Positions 1 through 9,469 of a stretch of DNA of 9,469 nt are shown here, piece by piece. The notes below the pieces were generated by a model that saw only the letters and a list, made by a program, of their open reading frames with translations, did not search any database and had not been told where the DNA came from. The translations under genes were made by a program, and so were the position numbers. Each line of letters opens with the position of its first letter. The first letter of the stretch is position 1. Source of the stretch: JBICHM01 sp043101835 (GTDB taxonomy: Bacteria > Planctomycetota > Phycisphaerae > Phycisphaerales > UBA1924); contig JBICHM010000058.1 in assembly GCA_043101835.1 (NCBI GenBank), positions 1 through 9,469 on the forward strand. Reading direction: 5' to 3'.

Positions 1-1133
1 GCCGAGTGGATGACCGTCGACGAATACCCGCGCCCCGTCACGTTGCCCTTCTCGTCGTAGCGGATGAAGGCGCTCTTGCAGAACCGCGGCACGCGCTCCT
101 GCAGGCTGCACACGCCGTTCGACAGCAGCTCCGGCAGCATCGGGATGACCCGGCGCGGCAGATACACGCTGTTGCCCCGCTCCTTGGCCTCTTCATCCAG
201 CGGCGAGCCGGGCGTCACGAAGTGCGAGACGTCCGCGATGTGGATGCCCAGCTTCCACCCCGGGCGACCGTCGTCGTGCGTGATTTTTTCGAGGCTGATC
301 GCATCGTCGAAGTCGCGCGCATCCGGCGGATCGATGGTGAAGATGAAGGACTCGCGCAGGTCCTCGCGCAGCTCGAAGTAGCCGCGCTCGTTGGCCTCCT
401 CGATCTCCTCTTCGAACGCGCGCGACACCTCGCGCGCCTGGTTGATGCAGGCCTCGGGAAACTCGCCGGGCAGGTCGTACGCCGCGATCACCGCCTGCGT
501 CTCGACATCCGGCTCGCCCGCTTCGCCGAGCACCCTGGTGATGACGCCCTCGCCGGGGCGCCCGTCCTCGGGGAAGTCGAGCACCTCGAAGACGACCTTG
601 TCTCCCGCCTTCGCGTTCTTCGCGCCGGGATCCATCACGACGACCGGCGCGTGCAGCGCCTTGCCATCGGGCGTCACCATCCACTGCCCGCCGCGACGGA
701 TGAGCGTGCCGGTGAACGAGCTCTGCTTGCGCTCGACGATCTCGATCACGCTCGCGATGTAATCCGTCTGCCCCTTGAAGCGCTTCCGCAGCACGCGCGC
801 CCGCACGATGTCGCCCGTGAGCGCATCGAGCGTCTGGTCAGGCGGCACGAAGAAGTCGCCGTGATCGTTCGGGTTCGTCGGCACCAGGAAGCCGAACCCC
901 TTGGGGTTCCCCCGGAAGACGCCGACGACCTCCTCGCCCGGCGGCGGCAGCATCACCAGTTCGTCGGCGAAGAGCACCTCGCCGGCGTCGGCCATCTGGC
1001 GCACCGCCTGCTGAAACTCGGCGTAATCCGCCTCGTCCACGCGCAGCTCCTCGGCGAGCTCGCGGATCTGGCTCTGCTTCTCGTCCAGCGTCTGCAGACG
1101 CTTCAGGATGCGGGCTTTGTAGCGAAGGGGCAT
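1..1133 (-). CDS. rnr: Ribonuclease R, N-terminal part (cut by window edge)
   Basis: This is a processive 3'-to-5' exoribonuclease of the RNase II/RNB family, which degrades structured RNA in the cytoplasm. I translated the minus strand from the ATG at 1133-1131; the frame stays open for 377 codons and runs off the left edge. Residues 1-60 resemble the RNase R winged-helix domain. Residues ~68-113 form a cold-shock/OB fold (GFGFLVP, then DFFVPP, then GDIVRARV). Residues ~137-205 look like the second OB fold. The RNB domain begins near 255 and shows the metal-binding signature IDPPDARDFDDA at 267-278, so Asp268, Asp274, Asp276 and Asp277 match the four catalytic aspartates of E. coli RNase R in spacing. 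HIADVSH at 298-304 and SVYLPRRVIPMLPELLSNG at 322-340 are further RNB hallmarks. Family members are usually 700-800+ aa, so about half is present. No clear Shine-Dalgarno precedes the ATG. It is transcribed divergently from the kinase array. Confidence 0.95.
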   Translation of the reverse strand, partial: MPLRYKARILKRLQTLDEKQSQIRELAEELRVDEADYAEFQQAVRQMADAGEVLFADELVMLPPPGEEVVGVFRGNPKGFGFLVPTNPNDHGDFFVPPDQTLDALTGDIVRARVLRKRFKGQTDYIASVIEIVERKQSSFTGTLIRRGGQWMVTPDGKALHAPVVVMDPGAKNAKAGDKVVFEVLDFPEDGRPGEGVITRVLGEAGEPDVETQAVIAAYDLPGEFPEACINQAREVSRAFEEEIEEANERGYFELREDLRESFIFTIDPPDARDFDDAISLEKITHDDGRPGWKLGIHIADVSHFVTPGSPLDEEAKERGNSVYLPRRVIPMLPELLSNGVCSLQERVPRFCKSAFIRYDEKGNVTGRGYSSTVIHS

Positions 1134-1173
1134 GGTTGGTCCGGGAGCGGTGGAAGGAACGGGTGCAGGTGGC

Positions 1174-1179
1174 AGGATA
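1174..1179 (-). promoter_or_regulatory. Possible -10 element for rnr
   Basis: On the minus strand this hexamer reads TATCCT, a TAnnnT-type -10 match, about 40 bp upstream of the rnr ATG. No good -35 hexamer sits at 16-18 bp spacing; that region overlaps the palindrome at 1193-1205. It is a pattern match only and may be chance. Confidence 0.2.
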
Positions 1180-1192
1180 GTCGGGCGACCGC

Positions 1193-1205
1193 CATCCGAC
1201 GGATG
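1193..1205. promoter_or_regulatory. 13-bp perfect palindrome in the divergent intergenic region
   Basis: CATCCG-A-CGGATG is a perfect inverted repeat with 6-bp arms and a one-base centre. It lies between the divergent starts of rnr (1133) and the first kinase gene (1247). The centre is too short for an RNA hairpin, so a dimeric DNA-binding protein site is the more natural reading. The 8-mer GCCATCCG, which overlaps its left arm (1191-1198), recurs at 1240-1247 across the kinase GTG start. A regulatory role is inference. Confidence 0.3.
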
Positions 1206-1232
1206 CGATGCGTGATTCCCGCCCGCCTCGGC

Positions 1233-1238
1233 TATATT
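1233..1238 (+). promoter_or_regulatory. Candidate -10 element for kinase gene 1 (leaderless start)
   Basis: TATATT matches the sigma-70 consensus TATAAT at five of six positions and is the only AT-rich stretch nearby. It ends 8 bp before the GTG at 1247, so a start 8-9 bp downstream would begin the transcript at or next to the start codon. The absence of any Shine-Dalgarno before that GTG fits a leaderless mRNA. No convincing -35 is visible. Confidence 0.4.
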
Positions 1239-1246
1239 CGCCATCC

Positions 1247-4063
1247 GTGAGTGGGGTCCCGCAGAAGATCGGTCCGTACGCCGTCCACGCCGAACTCGGC
1301 AGAGGCGGCATGGGCGTCGTCTACCACGCCGTAGACACACGCCTCGACCGCGCCGTCGCCATCAAGGCGCTGCCCGACCATCTCGCCGACGATCCCGACC
1401 GGCTCGCGCGTTTCGAGCGCGAGGCGCGCACCCTCGCCGCGCTCAACCACCCGAACGTCGCCGGCATCCACGGCGTCGAGGAGGCCGACGACCGGCGATA
1501 CCTCGTCCTCGAACTCGTCGAGGGCGAAACCCTCGCCGAACGCCTCGACCGCGGCGCCCTCGCGCCCGATGAAGCCATCGAGATCTGCGCGCAGATCGCC
1601 GCGGGCGTCGAAGCCGCCCACGAAGCAGGCGTTATCCACCGCGACCTCAAGCCCGGCAACGTCAAGATCACCCCCGACGGGCGCGTGAAAGTGCTCGACT
1701 TCGGCCTTGCGAAGGCGTCGCCGGCGCAGTCCTCATCGTCGATCGACCAGACCCACTCGCCCACGATGACGACGCCGCCGATCTCCCAGACCGTCCCCGG
1801 CGCCATCCTCGGCACCGCGCCGTACATGTCGCCCGAGCAGGCGCGCGGACGCGCCGTCGACCACCGCTCCGACATCTGGTCCTTCGGCGTCGTCCTCTAC
1901 GAATGCCTCACCGGCGCCAGCCCCTTCATGGGCGAGACCGCCACCGACTCCATCGGCGCCATTCTGCACAAGGACGTCGACCTCGACCGCCTGCCCCCCG
2001 CGACACCGCCGAACGTGCGCCGCGTCATCGAGCGCTGCCTCGAACGCGACAAACGCCAGCGCCTGCAGGCCATCGGCGATGCGCGCATCGAACTGGAGCG
2101 CCCCGCCGAACGCGCCGCCGCTGCGCCCGCGCGCCGGGCGCCCGCCGCGCCAATCGTCATCGTCGCCCTCCTCGGCGCAGCGCTGGGCGTCGCCGGCACG
2201 ATCGTCGGCGCTCGGCTCTTGAACGCGCCGGCGCAGCGCGGCGCCGTCTTCGCCTCCGTCGAACCCCCGCCGGGCGCCCGCTTCATCGGCTACGGCGACC
2301 TCGCCGGCCCCGCCGCCATTTCGCCCGACGGCGCCCGCATCGTCTTCACCGCGCGCGATGACTCCGGCGGCCAGTCGCTCTGGCTGCGGAGCCTGAACAG
2401 CGTTGAATCCCGGCGCCTTCCCGACACCACCGGCGCGACCTTCCCCTTCTGGTCGCCCGACAGCCGGTCCATCGGGTTCTTCGAGGGCTCCCGAATGCGC
2501 CGGCTCGACCTCGCCACCGGAACCGTGCGCGCCGTGTGCGAAACGCGCGGCGGGCGGGGCGGCGCCTGGATGGATGACGACACCATCGTCTTCAGCCCGT
2601 CCTTCCAGACCGGCCTCTTCCGCGTCCCCGCATCCGGAGGCGAACCGCAGCCGCTCACGGTGGTCGACGAGTCCCAGCACACCAGCCACCGCTGGCCCAC
2701 CCCCATCCCGGGAACCGACCGCTTCATCTACATCGCCGTCAGCCATGACCCCGACCGCAGCGAGAGCGACGCCATCTACCTCGCTTCCCTCGACGGCGCC
2801 GTCAACACCCAACTCATCTCCACGCCGTTCTGCGGACAGGTCGTCGATGGCCAGTTGCTCTTCCTTCGCGACAACGCCATCGTCGCGGCCCCAATCGACA
2901 TCGACGCCGGCGTCATCACAGGCGATCCGGTCACCGTCGTGCGCGGCGTCCAGGGCGACCGCTCCACCTGGCACGGCGCCTTCAGCGCCGACAACACCGG
3001 CCGACTCGTCCATGTCGGACTCACCGCCACGAGACGGGCGGACGAATCGATTGCGCTCGTCCCGGGCATCGGCGAGGTCTCTGGCGCAATGACGATGTCT
3101 TCGGACGGGCGCCCGGGCACCGTCTTCGTCGAGGACATGCTCCAGAACAGCCTCTCGGTCTCGCCCGACGGCCTCCGCGTCGCCATCAGCGGACGACGAC
3201 CGGGCGACCAGACCGAGTCAGCGTTCGATATCTGGGCCTACGAGATCTTCACCAACGAAACCGTCTGGTCGGACAACAACAGAGTCGTCGTCAGCACCGA
3301 TCGCGCAGCCCGCCGCCTTACCTTCGAAGCCGGCTCCGAAGTCGCACCCGTCTGGTCGCCCGATGGGGAGCACATCGCCTACGGCCGGCTCTTTGCCTCC
3401 ACGGTCGGCGATGTCGGACTGCTCGTTCGTCCTGTCGCGGGCGGCGCCGAGCGCATGCTCGTTCCCGCGACATCCGTCGACACCAGCCTGCAACCCAGCG
3501 ACTGGACGCGCGACGGAAAGTGGATCATCTGCCATCGCGGATCGTTCCTCTCCGCCGGTGAGGGCGACATCATCGCCGTGCCCGCCGAGGGCGGCGAGCC
3601 CATCGAACTCGTCGTCGCGCCCAACGAACAGAACTACGGGCGCGTCTCGGCCAACGGCAAGTGGCTCGCCTACACCGGAAACGAAGCCGGTCCGCGCCAG
3701 GTGTATGTCATCCCCTTCGAGCCCGGATGGGAACACGAACGCAGAGAGGGCCTCCCCGCTCCAGCGCCCGGCGCACGCTGGCGCGTCTCCCTCTCCGGCG
3801 GACAGATGCCCCGCTGGGGACCGCTCGGCCGGACGCTCTACTTCGTCTCCAGCAGCAACAGCGTCATTGTCATCAACTGGCGCGAAGAGCGCGGCGCCTT
3901 CGTCCACGACACCGGACGCGCCCTCTTCGACTACCCCTTCGACGAGAGCATGGAGTTCGATGTCTTCCCCAACGAGGGCGTCTTCGCCGTCAACACCGAA
4001 GTCGCCGAAACCGCCAGCTCCACCGTCCATCTCGTCCTGAACTGGCCGGCGCTCCTCGAGTGA
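1247..4063 (+). CDS. Ser/Thr protein kinase with transmembrane helix and C-terminal beta-propeller (array gene 1)
   Basis: A predicted membrane-anchored Hanks-type kinase of 938 aa. The kinase domain covers ~8-285 and all key residues are present: glycine loop GRGGMG (18-23), VAIK Lys40, alpha-C Glu59, HRD catalytic loop HRDLKPGN (131-138), DFG (151-153), SPE (195-197) and DIWSFG (209-214). The DFG-to-SPE segment is long and rich in Ser/Thr. Residues 301-325 form one hydrophobic helix. The rest (~335-938) carries PD40/TolB-like blade motifs: SPDG near 359, FWSPDSRSIGFF at 401-412, and others near 638, 703, 757, 800 and 862. It ends in the family tail VLNWPALL. The in-frame ATG at 1208 would add 13 residues, but the GTG at 1247 gives MSGVPQKIGPY, matching the paralogue's MSGTPIEIGPY. 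The gene is intact. It is the most diverged of the three complete copies, and the only ACGT tetramers in the array lie in its kinase region. Ligand and substrates are unknown. Confidence 0.93.
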   Translation: MSGVPQKIGPYAVHAELGRGGMGVVYHAVDTRLDRAVAIKALPDHLADDPDRLARFEREARTLAALNHPNVAGIHGVEEADDRRYLVLELVEGETLAERLDRGALAPDEAIEICAQIAAGVEAAHEAGVIHRDLKPGNVKITPDGRVKVLDFGLAKASPAQSSSSIDQTHSPTMTTPPISQTVPGAILGTAPYMSPEQARGRAVDHRSDIWSFGVVLYECLTGASPFMGETATDSIGAILHKDVDLDRLPPATPPNVRRVIERCLERDKRQRLQAIGDARIELERPAERAAAAPARRAPAAPIVIVALLGAALGVAGTIVGARLLNAPAQRGAVFASVEPPPGARFIGYGDLAGPAAISPDGARIVFTARDDSGGQSLWLRSLNSVESRRLPDTTGATFPFWSPDSRSIGFFEGSRMRRLDLATGTVRAVCETRGGRGGAWMDDDTIVFSPSFQTGLFRVPASGGEPQPLTVVDESQHTSHRWPTPIPGTDRFIYIAVSHDPDRSESDAIYLASLDGAVNTQLISTPFCGQVVDGQLLFLRDNAIVAAPIDIDAGVITGDPVTVVRGVQGDRSTWHGAFSADNTGRLVHVGLTATRRADESIALVPGIGEVSGAMTMSSDGRPGTVFVEDMLQNSLSVSPDGLRVAISGRRPGDQTESAFDIWAYEIFTNETVWSDNNRVVVSTDRAARRLTFEAGSEVAPVWSPDGEHIAYGRLFASTVGDVGLLVRPVAGGAERMLVPATSVDTSLQPSDWTRDGKWIICHRGSFLSAGEGDIIAVPAEGGEPIELVVAPNEQNYGRVSANGKWLAYTGNEAGPRQVYVIPFEPGWEHERREGLPAPAPGARWRVSLSGGQMPRWGPLGRTLYFVSSSNSVIVINWREERGAFVHDTGRALFDYPFDESMEFDVFPNEGVFAVNTEVAETASSTVHLVLNWPALLE
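1292..1325 (+). repeat. 34-bp direct repeat, copy 1 of 4 (kinase glycine loop)
   Basis: A 34-bp block beginning GAACTCGGCAGAGGCGGCAT is identical at 1292-1325, 4149-4182, 6815-6848 and 9436-9469. It encodes ELGRGGMGVVY, the ATP-binding glycine loop. The glycine-loop Arg uses the rare codon AGA in all four copies although CGC dominates these genes, which points to shared descent or gene conversion rather than codon bias alone. Confidence 0.9.
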
Positions 4064-4090
4064 ACACCGAGCCGCTGCACCCCCGTCTGG

Positions 4091-4096
4091 TACGCT
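4091..4096 (+). promoter_or_regulatory. Candidate -10 element for kinase gene 2 (possible internal promoter)
   Basis: TACGCT fits the TAnnnT pattern and ends 7 bp before the GTG at 4104, almost the same geometry as TATATT before gene 1. The 40-bp gap after the gene 1 stop codon contains no Shine-Dalgarno and no terminator-like hairpin. A leaderless internal transcript is possible, but the hexamer is GC-rich and could be chance. Confidence 0.25.
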
Positions 4097-4103
4097 GCTC
4101 GCC

Positions 4104-6769
<2,666 letters not shown>

Positions 6770-6773
<4 letters not shown>

Positions 6774-9397
6774 CCGCGCCCCCGACACAGATCGGCCCCT
6801 ACACCATCGAAGCCGAACTCGGCAGAGGCGGCATGGGCGTCGTCTACCGCGCCACCGACACGCGCCTCGACCGCGCCGTCGCCATCAAGGCCCTCCCCGA
6901 CCACCTCGAGGGCGATCCCGAACGCCTCGCCCGCTTCGAGCGCGAGGCCAAGACCCTCGCCTCCATCAACCACCCCAACATCGCCGGCATCCACGGCGTC
7001 GAGGAGCACCAGGGACGCAAATACCTCGTCCTCGAGTTCGTCGAAGGCGAGACGCTTGCCGATCGCCTCGATCGCGGCCCGCTGCCCGTCGACGAAACGA
7101 TCGATTTCTGCGAGCAGATCTGCGCTGGCGTCGAAGCCGCGCACGAGGCCGGCGTCATCCACCGCGACCTGAAGCCCGCCAACATCGTCATCACCCCCGA
7201 CGGCAAGGCCAAAGTCCTCGACTTCGGCCTCGCGCGCGTCGAAGAGAGCGCCTCCGCCAGCGGCTCGAGCATGAGCCCCACGCTCACCAGCCCCGCGCAG
7301 GGCTCGCCTACCATGCCTGGCGTCATCCTCGGCACAGCCGCGTATATGAGCCCCGAACAGGCGCGAGGCAGACGCGTCGACAAGCGCACCGACATCTGGT
7401 CCTTCGGCGTCATCCTCTTCGAGTGCCTCACCGGCGCCTCGCCCTTCGGCGGCGAAACCGTCAGCGACTCCATCGGCGCCATCCTGCACAAGCCCATCGA
7501 CCTCGCACGCCTGCCCCACGACACTCCGCCGGCTGTACACAAGACGCTTCGCCGATGCCTCCAGCGCGACAGGGCGAAGCGATTTCGCGACATCGGCGAC
7601 GCCTGTCTCGAACTCCTCGACGACAGCGCCGACGCCGGCGTGTCGCTCCGCGAGGAGCGCAACGCCCGGCGCTGGATCGGACTCGCCGGCGGCTGGATCG
7701 TCGCCGTCGCCGCAACCGCAGCCGCCGTCGCACTCGCCGCCCGGTCGGCGCCCGAGTCGAGCGCGCCCCAGCGCCTCGACATGGACATCGTCCCCCGCGC
7801 CGGCCTCGAACTCGCCCGCATCCTTGCGCCGCCCCGAATCTCGCCGGACTCGTCAATGCTCACCTACCTGGTTCACCAGGACGGAGAGCGCGAACCGCGA
7901 ATCGCTGTGCGCGACCTCCACACCGGCGCCGAGCGAGTCCTCCGCGGGCCGAGAGACCCACGCCACCCCGTCTGGGGCAACGACGACGACTCGATCATCT
8001 ACGCAACCGATCACGGCGTCGTCCAGATCGATGTCAACGGTGGACGCCCGCAACTGCTCTCCAGCCTCAGCAACTTCTCCAGAACCGCCCCCGCCGGCGT
8101 CGACAACACCGGACGATATGTCTTCTCGTACATGCGCGGCGTCATGCTCGCTGTCGAGCCCGGATCCGACGAGCCCGTCGAACTGATCGACCCCATCCCG
8201 GGGCGCGAAGGCGACTGGTCGATCGCCCCAAGCTTCCTGCCCGACGGCGAGCATGTGCTCTTCAGCAATCAGGATGATGTGACCGTCGACAGCGGGCTGT
8301 ATGTCGGCTCCATCATCGATGGATCCTCCCGCCGCCTGCTCCCCTTCGAGACCTCGTGCGTCTTCGTCGAACCCGACATCGTGGTGTACTGGCAGGACGG
8401 CGATCTCTTCGCGCGTCGCTTCGACCTGGATGCGCTCGAGTTCATCGGCGACCCCATCCGTGTCGCCGAGTCGGTGATGCGTCGAGCGTGGCCCATGTTC
8501 GGCAGTTTCGACGCCAACGCCGACACGCTCGCGTATGTCGCAGACGATTCGGATGGCGAGCTCGACATGTTGACCATCCTTGACATCGAGTCGGGCGAGG
8601 AATCTCCCATTGGAGTCGAAGGGTCGCTGTGGAGCCCCGCAGTATCACCGGATGGCCGGCGCCTGGTGTTCGACCGCACCGTCGACGCGACCGCCGGCGA
8701 CATCGTCGTGCTCGACTTCGCCACCGGCACGGAGCTCACGCTCTCCCGTGACGAGGCGAACGAGTCACTTCCCGTCTGGAGCCCCGACGGCGACGAGGTC
8801 TACTTTTTCCGCGGCCCCGACCTCTATCGCGTGCCGTCCGACGCCAGCCGCGAGCCCGTGCGCATCTATTCGAGCCAGGTGTCGTGCCAGCCGTTCGCCG
8901 TCACGCCGGACGGCGCAAAGCTCCTCTTCACCGAGGGCGAGGGGCAGAACGCGGCGTCGATGCTCGACCTGCGCACCGGCGAGGCGGCCGCGGTCCGCAT
9001 CAACGACCCCAACCCGTATGTCGGGCGCGGCCTGACATCGGACGGCCAGTGGCTGCTCTACATCGGGCAGCGCGCCGGCGAATCCCGGTTCCTCGCCGCA
9101 CGCCTCGACGGCGAGGGTGAGCCCGTCCCGATCTCCCCCGGCTACGGCGAAGTCGTCAATGTCGCCGGTGAGTGGGCGTACTACCGGTCACGCTCCGACC
9201 TGCTGCGCGTACGCATTCAGGTCGAAGACGGTGAACTCGTCGTCGGCGAGCCCGAGCGCATTCTCAGCCTCCCCGGCATCGGGCATGTCGCCGGAACCTA
9301 CGACGGAGCCAAGCTCATCCTCACACGATCCAGGCAACCGCTCCGGGGCGGATCGATCAGGGTCGTCCGGAACTGGATCCCGGAGTCATTGCGATGA
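6770..9397 (+). CDS. Ser/Thr protein kinase with transmembrane helix and C-terminal beta-propeller (array gene 3)
   Basis: A predicted receptor-like kinase of 875 aa, the shortest complete copy. All kinase motifs are intact: GRGGMG at 18-23, Lys40, Glu59, HRDLKPAN at 131-138, DFG at 151-153 and SPE at 194-196. The activation loop is one residue shorter than in gene 2 and again Ser/Thr-rich (SMSPTLTSPA, then GSPT). The hydrophobic helix is at ~302-324. Propeller-type motifs lie near 357 (ISPD), 489 (FLPDGEHVLFSN), 625 (VSPDGRRLVFDR), 669 (VWSPDGDEVYFFR), 711 (VTPDGAKLLFTEG) and 755 (LTSDGQWLLYIGQ). The C-terminal signature is degenerate: VVRNW instead of VVLNW, and no clear DFDITGDG-like strand. 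The frame is open far upstream (to 6404), but the ATG at 6770 gives MTAPPTQIGPY, which matches the paralogues, and the upstream part lies in gene 2. Its stop codon overlaps the gene 4 start by four bases. Confidence 0.94.
6790..7009 (+). repeat. 220-bp near-identical repeat, copy B (kinase N-lobe of gene 3)
   Basis: Partner of 4124-4343, with mismatches at 6814, 6862, 6922 and 6985. It encodes residues 7-80 of the gene 3 kinase. Near-identity at synonymous sites contrasts with propellers that share only scattered motifs, which suggests recent duplication or gene conversion limited to the kinase half. Confidence 0.93.
9382..9385 (+). promoter_or_regulatory. GGAG ribosome-binding motif for kinase gene 4
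   Basis: GGAG lies 8 bp before the ATG at 9394, inside the last codons of gene 3. Good spacing plus the ATGA overlap supports both the start choice and translational coupling. Confidence 0.55.
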
Positions 9398-9469
9398 GCA
9401 GCCCGATACAGATCGGCCCCTACACCGTCGAGTCCGAACTCGGCAGAGGCGGCATGGGCGTCGTCTACC
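9394..9469 (+). CDS. Ser/Thr protein kinase, N-terminal fragment (array gene 4, cut by window edge)
   Basis: Only 25 codons are visible. They read MSSPIQIGPY followed by TVESELGRGGMGVVY, which aligns residue for residue with the kinase N-termini of genes 2 and 3 apart from the first few residues. The glycine loop GRGGMG is complete. The ATG overlaps the TGA of gene 3 (ATGA), with GGAG 8 bp upstream. By analogy it should encode a further kinase-helix-propeller protein of about 870-940 aa, but nothing beyond the glycine loop can be confirmed. The window stops exactly at the last base of the 34-bp block shared by all four genes. Confidence 0.9.
   Translation, partial: MSSPIQIGPYTVESELGRGGMGVVY
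9436..9469 (+). repeat. 34-bp direct repeat, copy 4 of 4, at the window end
   Basis: Identical to 1292-1325, 4149-4182 and 6815-6848. The last base of the window is the last base of the block; in the next base the older copies differ (A in gene 1, G in genes 2 and 3). Confidence 0.9.

Noticed and set aside
1208..1246. Upstream ATG start for kinase gene 1, adding 13 residues
   Set aside because: The extension has no counterpart in genes 2-4, the GTG at 1247 gives the same MSG-P--IGPY start as gene 2, and the TATATT element lies inside the extension.
6..1250. 414-codon plus-strand open frame at the left end
   Set aside because: It is the antisense of rnr, whose minus-strand translation shows catalytic RNB motifs. 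The plus-strand product is Arg/Ala-rich and unrecognisable.
1..4063. Functional link between rnr and the kinase array
   Set aside because: They are divergently transcribed and nothing in the sequence ties RNA decay to the kinases; simple adjacency is the safer reading.
4064..4103. Terminator between kinase genes 1 and 2
   Set aside because: No stem-loop followed by a T run is visible in the 40-bp gap.

Overview
The window is GC-rich bacterial DNA. It holds five protein-coding genes: one cut off by the left edge, three complete, and one cut off by the right edge. The long reading frames on the opposite strands are shadows caused by strong C/G third-position bias. The organism is most likely a planctomycete of the Phycisphaerae type, with Acidobacteriota as the main alternative. 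This rests on the expansion of Hanks-type Ser/Thr kinases fused to TolB/PD40-like beta-propellers, which is typical of those phyla, and on the GC-rich codon use. No marker gene settles the taxonomy.

Layout. On the minus strand, 1-1133 encodes the N-terminal ~377 residues of ribonuclease R; its C-terminus lies beyond the left edge. A 113-bp divergent intergenic region (1134-1246) carries a 13-bp perfect palindrome and weak promoter-like elements. On the plus strand, 1247-4063, 4104-6773 and 6770-9397 encode three paralogous proteins (938, 889 and 875 aa). Each has a cytoplasmic kinase domain, a long Ser/Thr-rich activation loop, one transmembrane helix near residues 300-325, and a C-terminal beta-propeller of ~550-600 residues predicted to lie outside the membrane. 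A fourth paralogue starts at 9394 and is cut after 25 codons.

Genes 2, 3 and 4 are joined by ATGA stop/start overlaps with GGAG ribosome-binding motifs upstream of genes 3 and 4. Genes 1 and 2 start at GTG with no visible Shine-Dalgarno, and a TAnnnT element lies 7-8 bp upstream of each. The array therefore looks like one operon, possibly with a second internal promoter before gene 2, and it continues past the right edge.

The kinase lobes of genes 2 and 3 are almost identical in DNA (4 differences in 220 bp), while their propellers are strongly diverged. This suggests a family of receptor kinases with a constant inside and a variable outside. Their ligands and substrates cannot be told from sequence. 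A separate signal is the absence of the tetramer ACGT from 2017 to 9469, maintained by context-dependent codon choice (GAT/TAT/CAT/AAT before GTN). RNase R is probably only a neighbour, not a functional partner.
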